NCBI GenBank assembly: GCA_039817385.1
Contig: JBCBVY010000006.1
Span: 1-64,000 of the forward strand
Direction of reading: 5' to 3'
From: JBCBCP01 sp039817385
GTDB taxonomy: Bacteria > Pseudomonadota > Alphaproteobacteria > Rhodobacterales > Rhodobacteraceae
DNA: 64,000 nucleotides
The notes under the pieces were generated by a model, which was not told where the DNA came from, searched no databases, and saw only the letters and a list, made by a program, of their open reading frames with translations. Below, piece after piece: positions 9,056 through 16,948 of this stretch. The translations under genes were made by a program, and so were the position numbers. Every line of letters starts with the position of its first letter. The first letter of the stretch is position 1.

Positions 9056-9106
9056 TTGCCCCGGCTCCAGCGCTCCGCTACCCCCGCAAAAATCCCGGAG
9101 ACCGCC

Positions 9107-9817
9107 ATGCAAGACGCCCCCCTTTCCGACGATCGCCTGATCGTCGCCCTTGACGTGCCCAACGCCCTTGCCGGGCTGCACATCGCCGAAGCGCTCGGCC
9201 CGCAAGTCAGTTTTTACAAGATTGGCCTCGGCATGCTGACGGGCGGCGGGCTCGCGCTGGCCAATGAGCTGAAGGAAGAGCACGGCAAGCGCATCTTCCT
9301 CGACATGAAGCTGTTCGACATCGGCAACACGGTGGAGGCGGCGGTGCGCGGGCTGGCCCAGTTCAACCTCGATTTCCTGACCGTGCATGGCGATCCGCAC
9401 GTCGTGCGCGCCGCCAAAGAAGGCGCGGCAGGCTCGGACATGAAAATCCTTGCGGTGACGATCCTCACCTCGCTGGACCGCGCCGATCTGGACGCGGCGC
9501 TGATCAAGGACGGCGCGGTGCCGGACCTTGTGGTGGAACGGGCCGGGGCGGCCTGGGCGGCGGGCGCGGATGGCGTCATCGCCTCCCCGCAAGAGGCGGC
9601 GGCGCTGCGCGCGCTGCCCGAGGCCACGGGCAAGCTGATCGTCACCCCCGGCGTGCGCCCCGCGGGCAGCGAAAAAGGAGACCAGAAACGCACCGCGACC
9701 CCATCGGACGCGCTGCAAAACGGTGCGGACCATATCGTTGTGGGCCGCCCCATCGTTGCCGCCGCCAGCCCCGCAGCCGCCGCGGGTCAGATCCTAAGTT
9801 CTTTGCCGGTCCGCTAA
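9107..9817 (+). CDS. pyrF: orotidine 5'-phosphate decarboxylase
   Basis: 236 residues, normal length. It catalyses the last step of UMP synthesis, OMP to UMP plus CO2, in the cytoplasm. The catalytic network is visible as D66-x-K68-x-x-D71 in DMKLFDIGNT, with the phosphate-binding PGVRPAGS and the C-terminal GRPI motif. The start at 9107 gives the family N-terminus (DDRLIVALDV) and has CGGAGA six bases upstream; the upstream in-frame codons overlap the preceding terminator and are not coding. It stands alone and converges on the NUDIX gene. Confidence 0.97.
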   Translation: MQDAPLSDDRLIVALDVPNALAGLHIAEALGPQVSFYKIGLGMLTGGGLALANELKEEHGKRIFLDMKLFDIGNTVEAAVRGLAQFNLDFLTVHGDPHVVRAAKEGAAGSDMKILAVTILTSLDRADLDAALIKDGAVPDLVVERAGAAWAAGADGVIASPQEAAALRALPEATGKLIVTPGVRPAGSEKGDQKRTATPSDALQNGADHIVVGRPIVAAASPAAAAGQILSSLPVR

Positions 9818-9853
9818 ATCTGGATCGCTGTTGCCAAAGTCCCACAGGATTTA

Positions 9854-9877
9854 GAGGGTCAGGAATACCTGACTCTC
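9854..9877. other. hairpin between convergent pyrF and NUDIX gene
   Basis: A ten-pair stem, 9854-9863 with 9868-9877 (one G-U pair) and an AATA loop. There is no T-run, so it may be a factor-independent pause or a structural 3' end shared by the two convergent genes. Confidence 0.45.
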
Positions 9878-9947
9878 CCCACTCGCCCAAAAGTGGTAGT
9901 CTGTTGTCGTGTGATACTCCCCGACGGCCGGCTCTTCCTGCGGCACG

Positions 9948-10397
9948 TCACCTCCCCCCGCCTCGTGCGGGGGGCCTTTCGAACAGATCGCTCGGCACGC
10001 CATCCATATACATCCTGACCCGCGCCGCGAAATGAGGGATGCGCTTGGGGTGCGCCGCATAGGCACTTGGCGACATCAGGGCCCAGCGCTGGCCTTCATC
10101 CCCAAACCTGACCGCCTGCGCCGCGCGCGCAGGCACAAACCCGACAAAGAACCAGTCCAGCCGGCCTTCCTTGGCAAAGGCTTTGCCCCATCGGACGATG
10201 CCCGGATCGAGGGCAAGCCCCAGCTCTTCATGCGTCTCCCGAAGGGCGCAGCCCAGCGGGGTCTCTGTTCCCTCGCGCCCGCCCCCCGGCACGTCCCAAT
10301 GGGCTGGCCAGGGGATGCTCGATTTATCGTCGCGCAGGATCACGGCGAGGTCATCACCCATGAAGAGCGCAATCTTCGCTCCGATGAAATCCGTCAC
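9948..10397 (-). CDS. NUDIX hydrolase
   Basis: 149 residues. It carries a complete Nudix box (G-x5-E-x7-REUxEExGU) seen as GGREGTE...RETHEELGL, which binds the metal for hydrolysis of a nucleoside diphosphate linked to X. The substrate cannot be read from the sequence; MutT-type housekeeping is one option. A GTG start at 10397 (VTDFIGAK) is chosen because GGAAGGGGAAAC lies directly upstream. It is divergent from dinB with about 96 bases between them. The last codons lie in a GC-rich hairpin (9954-9974). Confidence 0.9.
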   Translation of the reverse strand: MTDFIGAKIALFMGDDLAVILRDDKSSIPWPAHWDVPGGGREGTETPLGCALRETHEELGLALDPGIVRWGKAFAKEGRLDWFFVGFVPARAAQAVRFGDEGQRWALMSPSAYAAHPKRIPHFAARVRMYMDGVPSDLFERPPARGGGR

Positions 10398-10493
10398 GTT
10401 TCCCCTTCCGCAGCACGTCGCCAAAGTGCGCTTTTTGCGTTATTCGAACCGGACAACGTGGTATCTCGGGCCAACTTACCCAACTGTAGCACG

Positions 10494-11747
10494 ATGCCTG
10501 CCCTTTGCCGCGATTGTCTGACCGAATTTGATGCCGGTGCGCGCTGTCCCGCCTGCGGCTCGCCGCGCGTGGTCGCGCACCCCGAACTCTTTGACCTGAC
10601 CATCGCGCATATGGACTGCGACGCGTTTTACGCCAGCGTCGAAAAGCGGGACGATCCCAGTCTTGCCAGCAAACCGGTTATCATCGGCGGCGGGCGGCGC
10701 GGCGTGGTGTCGACCGCCTGTTACGTGGCACGCATCCGAGGCGTGAAATCCGCGATGCCGATGTTCCAGGCGCTCAAGCTCTGCCCCGACGCGGTGATCA
10801 TCAAACCCCGGATGGAGGCCTACGCGGAGGCCTCGCGCGCGATCCGCGCGATGATGGAAGAGCTGACACCCGCCATTCAGCCCCTGTCGCTGGACGAGGC
10901 GTTCATGGACCTGTCGGGCACGGCCCGCCTGCACGGCGCGCCGCCCGCCGTGATTCTGGCGCGGCTGGTGAAACGGATGAAAGACGAGCTTGGCCTCACG
11001 GGCTCCATCGGCCTGAGCCACAACAAGTTCCTCGCCAAGGTCGCCTCCGACCTCGACAAGCCGCAGGGGTTTTCCGTCATCGGCGCCGCGGAGACGGCGG
11101 ATTTCCTGCAGGGCAAGCCCGTGCGCTTGATCTGGGGGGTTGGCCCCGCCGCACAAGCGTCGCTGGACAAGGCCGGCATACGCACCTTCGCGGACCTGCG
11201 CCGCTGGGATCAAACCGACCTGACGGCACGGTTCGGGTCGATGGGCACGCGGCTCTGGCACCTCGCGCGCGGGCAGGACCACCGCCCGGTGAACGCGCGG
11301 GAGCCGGTGAAATCCATCAGCAATGAGACGACGTTCGGGGAAGACACGGCGAACCCCGACATCCTCGACGGGCACCTGTGGCGGATGGCCGAAAAAGTGT
11401 CGGACCGCGCCAAGGCAAAGGAGATCGCGGGCCGGGTCGTGACTCTGAAGCTTAAGCGCGCGAACCATTCGTCTCTGACCCGCCGGGTGGCCCTTGGCGC
11501 GCCCACGCAAATGGCGGATGTGCTGTACCGCGCGGCGCGGGGGCTCTTTGACCAGGTGGCGGATCAGGGACCGTTCCGCCTGCTGGGCTGCGGCCTGTCC
11601 GAACTGGTGCCCGCCCATCAGGCCGACCTGAGCGGCGATCTGCTTGATCCGCGCGCAGGGCAGCGCAGTGAGGCCGAACGCGCCACTGACCGGATAAGGC
11701 AACGGTTTGGCCCGGACGCCATCATGAAGGGCCGCGCGCTGCGCTAG
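10494..11747 (+). CDS. dinB: DNA polymerase IV with N-terminal zinc ribbon
   Basis: 417 residues, longer than E. coli DinB (351). The first 28 residues hold a Cys4 pair, C5-x2-C8 and C18-x2-C21 (CRDC...CPAC), a zinc-ribbon-like module placed before the palm. The Y-family core follows: MDCDAFYASVE (metal site 1), the STACYVAR finger, SLDEAFMDL (metal site 2), SIGLSHNKFLAK, a helix-hairpin-helix and the little-finger domain. It carries out error-prone translesion synthesis. The start follows the zinc-ribbon Met at 10494; the long upstream open frame is antisense to the NUDIX gene. I saw no alphaproteobacterial LexA box (GTTC-N7-GTTC) in the spacer. Confidence 0.95.
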   Translation: MPALCRDCLTEFDAGARCPACGSPRVVAHPELFDLTIAHMDCDAFYASVEKRDDPSLASKPVIIGGGRRGVVSTACYVARIRGVKSAMPMFQALKLCPDAVIIKPRMEAYAEASRAIRAMMEELTPAIQPLSLDEAFMDLSGTARLHGAPPAVILARLVKRMKDELGLTGSIGLSHNKFLAKVASDLDKPQGFSVIGAAETADFLQGKPVRLIWGVGPAAQASLDKAGIRTFADLRRWDQTDLTARFGSMGTRLWHLARGQDHRPVNAREPVKSISNETTFGEDTANPDILDGHLWRMAEKVSDRAKAKEIAGRVVTLKLKRANHSSLTRRVALGAPTQMADVLYRAARGLFDQVADQGPFRLLGCGLSELVPAHQADLSGDLLDPRAGQRSEAERATDRIRQRFGPDAIMKGRALR

Positions 11748-11775
11748 GCGGCCGGTCTCGTGTCATGCGGGTGAC

Positions 11776-11828
11776 CCGCGCAGCAAGCTGCGCGGCCGAC
11801 GCTGTCACCTACGCATCGATAGGCGTAG
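11776..11828. other. two hairpins downstream of dinB
   Basis: A tight inverted repeat, CCGCGCAGC / GCTGCGCGG (11776-11784 and 11787-11795), and a second, CTACGC / GCGTAG (11809-11814 and 11823-11828). Neither has a T-run. The 187-base spacer between dinB and the convergent amidohydrolase gene has no other visible content. Confidence 0.4.
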
Positions 11829-11934
11829 CTACGGCGCGCGCGACGTCCCCGCCGGTGATGAACTCTTTGCGCTACAGTCCACAGCTACGCCCTTTTGCCG
11901 CGACGGCGCGAAAGGTTCGGTCAACGCGCGGGGG

Positions 11935-12795
11935 TTATTCCGCGGCCAGCGGCACCCGGTGCTGCCCAATCGCCGCAATCTCTGCGATCACGGATTCCAG
12001 CCGCGCGCGTACCTCTTCAAAGTCGCTGCGCGGGACAATGCGCGCCTCATCCATGTAGAGCGAGCGGTCAATCTCGACCTGCACCGCGTGTTGCCGCCGT
12101 GACGGGCGTCCGTAGGCTTGGGTGATATAGGCCCCTGCAAAGGGCGCATTGCGGGTCACAGTAAATCCGGCTGCGGCAAAGGCCGCCTCCACCTGATCCA
12201 CCACATCGCCCGAGGCGGCCGCACCAAACCGGTCGCCCAACACGACATCGGGCCGCTTGGCGCCGCCCCGGGCGACCCCGTCCATCGCCTCGTGCGGCAT
12301 GGAGTGGCAATCGATCAGGATCGCCTGACCGCAGCGCGTCTGCGCGTTGTCCAACAACGTCTGCAACTGGGCGTGATAGGGCTGCCAATAGGTTTTGATC
12401 CGCGCGTCGGCCTCCGCCCGGCTCAGCTTTCCGCGGTAGATGCTCCGCCCCCCAGCGACAACCCGCGGGATCACGCCGAGGCCAGACGCCACGCGCGGGT
12501 TGTGCCCCTGCTTCTGCACCCCTTCGATCACCGCCGGGTCCAGCTCATCGCAAGACCGGTTGAGATCCAGAAAAGCCCGCGGCGCACCAGCCTTCAGAAA
12601 CGGCGCACCAAATCGCGGCGCCGCATCAAACAGCAGGTCGACAAAGGCATCCTCGGAAGAGCGAATGGAATGCGCATCCAGCACCGAGCGGCGCAGGAAC
12701 GACCACGCATAATCACGCCCCGAATGCGGCGAGGCAAACACGGCGCAAGACATGTGTTTGCGCGGGTAGTTCACATCAAATGCGAGTCTGGCCAT
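11935..12795 (-). CDS. N-formylglutamate amidohydrolase family protein
   Basis: 286 residues of the FGase fold. Motifs are ASPHSGRDY near the N-terminus, LNRSCDELD, IDCHSMPHE (a metal-binding H/D site) and a late VQVEIDRSLYMDE block, all typical of the family. The classic member HutG releases glutamate from N-formylglutamate in histidine breakdown, but no hut genes are nearby, so the real substrate is open. The start at 12795 has GGGAGGA eight bases upstream; the open frame extends 12 codons further without a ribosome site. Upstream lies the oppositely oriented tRNA-Val. Confidence 0.9.
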   Translation of the reverse strand: MARLAFDVNYPRKHMSCAVFASPHSGRDYAWSFLRRSVLDAHSIRSSEDAFVDLLFDAAPRFGAPFLKAGAPRAFLDLNRSCDELDPAVIEGVQKQGHNPRVASGLGVIPRVVAGGRSIYRGKLSRAEADARIKTYWQPYHAQLQTLLDNAQTRCGQAILIDCHSMPHEAMDGVARGGAKRPDVVLGDRFGAAASGDVVDQVEAAFAAAGFTVTRNAPFAGAYITQAYGRPSRRQHAVQVEIDRSLYMDEARIVPRSDFEEVRARLESVIAEIAAIGQHRVPLAAE

Positions 12796-12850
12796 CGATC
12801 CTCCCTTACAGTATGGAACATAGCGCGCCATCTGAGCTTTCCAAAAGCCC

Positions 12851-12879
12851 TTGATCCTCTTTCCGACTCCTTTTATAGC
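12851..12879 (+). promoter_or_regulatory. candidate promoter of tRNA-Val
   Basis: TTGATC (12851-12856), a 17-base spacer and TATAGC (12874-12879). It lies about 65 bases before the tRNA. A hairpin CCCCATTTT...TTGGGG at about 12906-12922 lies in the leader. Confidence 0.45.
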
Positions 12880-12945
12880 GTGCGGACCGGCGCGGCTTTT
12901 CGCGCCCCATTTTCTTTTGGGGCACCGAATATTTGCAAGGGTAAC

Positions 12946-13020
12946 GGGCGATTAGCTCAGCGGTAGAGCACTTCGTTGACATCGAAGGGGTCACAAGTTC
13001 GATCCTTGTATCGCCCACCA
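12946..13020 (+). tRNA. tRNA-Val, anticodon GAC
   Basis: A complete cloverleaf of 75 bases including an encoded CCA. Acceptor arms are GGGCGAT (12946-12952) and ATCGCCC (13010-13016). The D arm contains AGCTCAGCGGTAGAGC, the anticodon loop TTGACAT gives GAC, and the T loop is GTTCGATC. GAC reads GUC and GUU (valine). Confidence 0.95.
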
Positions 13021-13109
13021 TATTCGCCGTTCGTGCCCGCACGGACCCCGCAAACCCAGGGCCCACACCATGCTGTGGACGGTGCCCGCAAGAGAATGGA
13101 TGAGAGCCG

Positions 13110-13235
13110 ATGAAAGTCCGCAACTCGCTCCGCTCGCTGAAGAACCGGCACCGGGACTGCCGCGTGGTGCGCCGCAAGGGCCGCGTCTACGTGATCAACA
13201 AGACCCAGCGCCGCTTCAAAGCGCGCCAGGGCTGA
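13110..13235 (+). CDS. rpmJ: 50S ribosomal protein L36 (bL36), type B
   Basis: 41 residues, MKVRNSLRSLKNRHRDCRVV followed by RRKGRVYVINKTQRRFKARQG. This is the longer, zinc-less (C-minus) form: the four-cysteine zinc site of short L36 is absent and only one Cys remains. It is a constituent of the large ribosomal subunit. It starts 90 bases after tRNA-Val, with GAGAGCCG before the ATG, and ends at a strong terminator. It is easily missed because of its length. Confidence 0.95.
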   Translation: MKVRNSLRSLKNRHRDCRVVRRKGRVYVINKTQRRFKARQG

Positions 13236-13255
13236 ACCCGACGAACCCGTGCAAG

Positions 13256-13287
13256 GGCCGCCCCGATGGGCGGCCTTTGTCGTTTTG
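13256..13287 (+). terminator. rho-independent terminator after rpmJ
   Basis: Arms GGCCGCCC (13256-13263) and GGGCGGCC (13268-13275), a CGAT loop, then TTTGTCGTTTT. Confidence 0.9.
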
Positions 13288-13303
13288 GGCACCTGTTGCG
13301 GCT

Positions 13304-13334
13304 GGCCAAGATTATTCGCCGAATAATCTTGGCC
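13304..13334. repeat. perfect 31-base palindrome
   Basis: Arms of 15 bases, 13304-13318 and 13320-13334, are exact reverse complements around a single C. The core is GATTATTCG. It lies 29 bases beyond the rpmJ terminator and 69 bases before yghU. It looks like a dispersed intergenic element of the Roseobacter type, but only this copy is in the window. Confidence 0.7.
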
Positions 13335-13402
13335 CGCACGCTGCAACCTTGCGCCCCGCTTCGCGCAGCATAGGTTTAAGGGGCAATCAGAAAGGCCCCC
13401 TC

Positions 13403-14275
13403 ATGAGCGATCCGACCTACACCCCGCCCGATGTCTGGACATGGGACACGGAGTCTGGGGGCAAATTCGCCTCCATCAACCGGCCCATCGCGGGGCCGAC
13501 CCACGACAAGGACTTGCCGCGCGGCAAACACGCCTTCCAACTCTATAGCCTTGCAACCCCCAACGGGGTGAAGGTCACGCTTTTGTTCGAAGAACTGCTG
13601 GAAGCGGGCGTGACCGAGGCCGACTACGACGCGTGGCTCGTCAACATCGGCGACGGAGAGCAGTTTGGCTCGGGCTTTGTCGCCGCCAACCCCAACTCGA
13701 AAATCCCGGCGCTGCTCGACTTTACCGGTGCCGCGCCGCTGCGGGTGTTTGAATCCGGGTCGATCCTCATCCATCTGGCCGAAAAGTTTGGCAAGTTCCT
13801 GCCTGCCTCCGGCCCCGCCCGGACCGAGGTGCTGAACTGGCTGATGTGGCAGATGGGCAGCGCGCCGTTCCTTGGCGGGGGCTTTGGCCATTTCTACGCC
13901 TACGCGCCCGAGAAATACGAATACCCCATCAACCGTTACGCAATGGAGACCAAGCGCCAATTGGACGTGCTGGAGCGGGAACTGGCCCACAAGACCTTTA
14001 TCGCGGGCGAGGATTACACCATCGCCGATATGGCGATCTGGCCCTGGTACGGGCAGCTTGTGCTAGGCCGTCTCTACGATGCCGCGACATTCCTTGATGT
14101 GGACAGCTACACCAACGTCAAGACATGGGCCGAGATGATCGACGCCCGCCCCGCAACCCGGCGGGGCCGCATGGTCAACCGCGCGATGGGCGATGCCAAG
14201 ATGCAGCTGCGCAACCGGCACGACGCTTCCGATTTCGAGACGCAGACCTGGGACAAGATCGGCGACGGGACATAG
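13403..14275 (+). CDS. yghU: YghU-type glutathione S-transferase / disulfide-bond oxidoreductase
   Basis: 290 residues, the usual YghU length. A 45-residue N-terminal extension (TYTPPDVWTWD...GGKFASINRP) precedes the thioredoxin-fold N-domain (FQLYSLATPNGVKVTLLFEE), with NSKIPAL and the ESGSIL glutathione-contact motif, then the all-helical C-domain. E. coli YghU binds two glutathiones and has disulfide reductase activity. AAGG lies about seven bases before the ATG; the same stretch can pair with GGGGC just upstream (13380-13384 with 13395-13399). Confidence 0.93.
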   Translation: MSDPTYTPPDVWTWDTESGGKFASINRPIAGPTHDKDLPRGKHAFQLYSLATPNGVKVTLLFEELLEAGVTEADYDAWLVNIGDGEQFGSGFVAANPNSKIPALLDFTGAAPLRVFESGSILIHLAEKFGKFLPASGPARTEVLNWLMWQMGSAPFLGGGFGHFYAYAPEKYEYPINRYAMETKRQLDVLERELAHKTFIAGEDYTIADMAIWPWYGQLVLGRLYDAATFLDVDSYTNVKTWAEMIDARPATRRGRMVNRAMGDAKMQLRNRHDASDFETQTWDKIGDGT

Positions 14276-14306
14276 ACCGCGCTGCGCGGGGCGCTACCAT
14301 CTGGCT

Positions 14307-14795
14307 ATGACGCTCCGCCTGACCCTTGCCTTCGCCCTTCTGGCCAGCCCCGCCGCGGCGGAGTTGACGCTGAGCTATGTGGACAGCGCGCCCAAGGACA
14401 TTTTCGAGATCACCTATACCGGCACCTGCCCCCTGCCCGCGGACGTTCTGCGCATCGACATTGGAAAGGCGCCTGCGGGGCTGGTGTTCGATACCGATCC
14501 GGGCGGGGCGGGGTTTAACGTCTCGCAGCCCTTTGAGGTGAGGCGCGGCGCGGGTTTGCTCACCGCACTGCCCACCATCTCCGATGGCGCAACGTCGATA
14601 GATCTGCCGCTGACGGGGCTTGGCGCGGGGGACGTGATCCGCTTCACCATCGATGTGGATGACACGACCAGCGCCAGCCGTACGCGGGTCTCAGGCTCTG
14701 AAATGGCGGGGGCGATGGCTGCCTTAGGCGCCTACTCCGCCCGCTTCGACGCATCAGCGACAGCCATTATCGAGACACCAGGCTGCTTTGGGTAG
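14307..14795 (+). CDS. small secreted protein, 'aggregation factor core'-like
   Basis: 162 residues. A Sec signal (MTLRLTLAFALLASPAAA) is followed by a beta-rich domain with the pattern SAPKDIFEI, then AGLVFDTDPGGAGFNV and FTIDVDDT. It resembles small periplasmic proteins of Rhodobacteraceae annotated as aggregation factor core; the biochemical function is unknown. Two cysteines (TGTCPLP and the C-terminal PGCFG) could pair. The start codon is the one directly preceding the signal peptide; it is 31 bases after yghU and may be cotranscribed. Its TAG stop lies inside a palindromic repeat (14792-14819). Confidence 0.7.
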   Translation: MTLRLTLAFALLASPAAAELTLSYVDSAPKDIFEITYTGTCPLPADVLRIDIGKAPAGLVFDTDPGGAGFNVSQPFEVRRGAGLLTALPTISDGATSIDLPLTGLGAGDVIRFTIDVDDTTSASRTRVSGSEMAGAMAALGAYSARFDASATAIIETPGCFG

Positions 14796-14819
14796 GATGG
14801 GCAATATTGCCCATCCTAC
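14792..14819. repeat. palindromic repeat, GTAGGATGGGC type
   Basis: A 28-base perfect palindrome with 14-base arms GTAGGATGGGCAAT and its complement. It overlaps the stop codon at 14793-14795 and reaches into the end region of the convergent LysE gene (14816). A near-identical copy is at 46626-46653. Confidence 0.8.
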
Positions 14820-15454
14820 GCGCGGCTAAGCGCCTCCCGCGCGCCATCCCATGCCAACCGGGCACCAAGCCCGCCAAAGATCAGGCCAAACCCCGCGTCC
14901 ACCGTCCGGTAGGCGCGCGCATAGCCGCGCAGGGCGATGCCGGTCGAAAAAAGCAGCGCGTAGGTGCCATAGACCGCCAAGGCCGAGCCCGCGACCAGCA
15001 GGCCCATGCCGACGAACTGCCAATTCCCAAACCCGCTCGCGGCAAGGAACAGCGACACCGCGACCCACATCATCGCGGCCTTGGGGTTGGTCAGAACCAC
15101 CAGCAGACCGCGCAGATAAGCGCCGCGCCCGGTGGCCGGATGCGGGGCAACGGCGCCGGGCCCGCCGCCCGCACTCAAAGCCGACAGGCCCGCCTTCACG
15201 CCCAGCCAGAGCAAATAGCCGCCGCCGATCAGCTTCATCGCGGTGAGCAGGACAGGGTACGCCGCCAGCACCGCACCAATGCCAAACAGGAACAGCAGCG
15301 CCCAGATAAAGACGCCCGTCGCGACCCCGGCCGCCGTCAGCAGAGCCGCCCCGCGCCCGCTGCCAAAGGCAGCAGAGGCAACAGCGACCATGTTCGGACC
15401 CGGCGAGACCTGCGCGAGGAAGACCCCGGCCAGAACCGTCAGCACCTCAATCAT
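14816..15454 (-). CDS. LysE/RhtB family amino-acid exporter
   Basis: 212 residues with about six membrane segments. The N-terminal SPGPNMV signature of the LysE/RhtB superfamily is present, as is the NPKAAMMWVA segment in the middle. Family members export amino acids such as threonine, homoserine or leucine; the substrate here cannot be told. The start ATG at 15454 overlaps the end of the upstream ligase gene by eight bases, with GAGGAC in that gene as a possible ribosome site, so it is the last gene of the cluster. Starting six codons earlier is possible but less typical. Confidence 0.88.
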   Translation of the reverse strand: MIEVLTVLAGVFLAQVSPGPNMVAVASAAFGSGRGAALLTAAGVATGVFIWALLFLFGIGAVLAAYPVLLTAMKLIGGGYLLWLGVKAGLSALSAGGGPGAVAPHPATGRGAYLRGLLVVLTNPKAAMMWVAVSLFLAASGFGNWQFVGMGLLVAGSALAVYGTYALLFSTGIALRGYARAYRTVDAGFGLIFGGLGARLAWDGAREALSRA

Positions 15455-16664
15455 AGGTGCGGGTGTCCTCAATCACGACCCCATCGCGGGGCAGCGCGTC
15501 CACGATTTCGACCTTGGCTTTCATCTTCATCACATCCGCGACGCTGATGGCGAGGGTCGCCGCGTCCACGCCTGCGGCCTCGACCCGGACGGTCATCGTG
15601 TCCATTTCTCCCTCGCGGCCCGCAATAACGCGCGCACGGGTAACTTCGGGATGCTTGGCGACAAAGTCTGCAACCTGCTCGGGGCGCACAAACATGCCCT
15701 TGATCTTGGTCGTCTGATCGGCGCGGCCCATCCATCCCTTGATGCGCATATTGGTGCGCCCGCAGGGGGACGTGCCTTCCATCACCGCGCTCAGATCGCC
15801 AGTGGCAAAGCGGATCAGCGGGTAATCGGGGTTCAGCGTCGTGACGACCACTTCGCCGACCTCGCCCGCAGGGACAGGATCGCCGGTGCCGGGAGTCACG
15901 ATTTCGACGATCACGCCCTCGTCCACGATCAACCCCTCCATCGCCGCCGACTCGTAGGCGATATTGCCAAGGTCCGCCGTGGCATAGCATTGAAGGCAGG
16001 AAATCCCCCGCTCCGCATAGAACTCGCGCAGGGACGGGAAAAGCGCACCGCCCCCGACCGCCGCCTTGGTAAAGCGCAGCGTCTCGCCCATCTCCTCGGC
16101 CTTGTCGAGGATGACCTTCAGATAGTCCGGCGTGCCCGCATAGGCGGTGCAGCCGATGTCCGCCGCCGCGCGCACCTGCAATTCGGTCTGGCCCACGCCC
16201 GCCGGGACCACGCCCGCCCCCAACGCCGTTGCGCCGTTTTCAAACATGATCCCCGCGGGGGTCAGGTGATAGCCAAAGCAGTTCTGCACCACGTCGCCCG
16301 AATGGATACCCGCCGCGTGCAGAAAGCGCGCAAAGCGCCACCAGTCCTTCGCGTCATGTGCGCCCGGCTCATAGATCGGCCCGGGGCTTTGGAAGATGTG
16401 GCTGAACTGGCTCACACCGCTGGTGAAGCCACCAAGCGGGGGGCGCGCCTTTTGCGCCGCGACGAGGTCCGATTTGCGCAGGACCGGCAGCGCGGCGAGG
16501 TCTTCGGGCGCGCGGATCTTCATCGCGTCCACACCGGCCAAAGCCTCGGCATAGCCTTCCAGCACCTGCGCCCGCCCGATCTGGTCCGGCAGGGCGACCG
16601 CCATGTCCTTGCCGCGCTGCGCGGCGCTGCGGGTCTCAAGATCGTCGTAATGGGTCATATGCAT
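15447..16664 (-). CDS. phenylacetate--CoA ligase-like AMP-binding enzyme
   Basis: 405 residues, PaaK-like. Seen are a Ser/Gly-rich loop (LGGFTSGVSQ), the CYATADLG adenylate motif region, RFATGDLS and IKGWMGRADQTTKIKG, followed by the small C-terminal PaaK domain. These enzymes make acyl-CoA via an acyl-adenylate, usually from aryl acids. The gene follows the ABC transporter, suggesting that it activates the imported substrate, but no paa pathway genes are present. The usual Thr/Ser-Gly phosphate loop is atypical, so the substrate is open. Its start overlaps the stop of the small gene at 16655. Confidence 0.85.
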   Translation of the reverse strand: MHMTHYDDLETRSAAQRGKDMAVALPDQIGRAQVLEGYAEALAGVDAMKIRAPEDLAALPVLRKSDLVAAQKARPPLGGFTSGVSQFSHIFQSPGPIYEPGAHDAKDWWRFARFLHAAGIHSGDVVQNCFGYHLTPAGIMFENGATALGAGVVPAGVGQTELQVRAAADIGCTAYAGTPDYLKVILDKAEEMGETLRFTKAAVGGGALFPSLREFYAERGISCLQCYATADLGNIAYESAAMEGLIVDEGVIVEIVTPGTGDPVPAGEVGEVVVTTLNPDYPLIRFATGDLSAVMEGTSPCGRTNMRIKGWMGRADQTTKIKGMFVRPEQVADFVAKHPEVTRARVIAGREGEMDTMTVRVEAAGVDAATLAISVADVMKMKAKVEIVDALPRDGVVIEDTRTYD

Positions 16665-16948
16665 CGCCTTATCTTTTGCGGGCCTTTGCCGGGTACTCTC
16701 GCGATCTCGCCGCGCACTTCAAGTTCAAGCTTTACGGTGATGACATGCCAACCCAGCTTGCCCAGCCGTTCGGCCTCGTCTTCGCTCAGCCGCGCACCAA
16801 CCGCGTCGCGGACATCGTTGTAAACCATTGGCCCACCCGCAAGCAGATCGAGGATATGCCCCCGGATCAGGTCAAATTTCCAAGCAGGAATATTAGTGGC
16901 CCCGTCCCGCCCTTCGGCAGGTGTCCGGCAGGCAACCTTCTCCGTCAT
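16655..16948 (-). CDS. small conserved protein, DUF6958-like
   Basis: 97 residues. The core IPAWKFDLIRGHILDLL, then LGKLGWHVITVKLELEVRGEI and a C-terminal PGKGPQKIRR resembles a small family I know as DUF6958. The layout (helix, helix, two-stranded wing) is reminiscent of a winged-helix domain, which is inference. ATGA overlap with the upstream VIT gene (16945-16948) and ten-base overlap with the downstream ligase show tight translational coupling. The start at 16948 is chosen because the frame upstream is antisense-like sequence inside the VIT gene. Confidence 0.7.
   Translation of the reverse strand: MTEKVACRTPAEGRDGATNIPAWKFDLIRGHILDLLAGGPMVYNDVRDAVGARLSEDEAERLGKLGWHVITVKLELEVRGEIARVPGKGPQKIRRCI

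Noticed and set aside
9948..9974. GC-rich hairpin as a pyrF terminator
   Set aside because: It lies in the 3' end of the NUDIX coding sequence and lacks a proper T-run.
10398..10493. LexA box in the dinB-NUDIX spacer
   Set aside because: I searched for GTTC-N7-GTTC or its complement and found only GAAC without a partner at the right distance.
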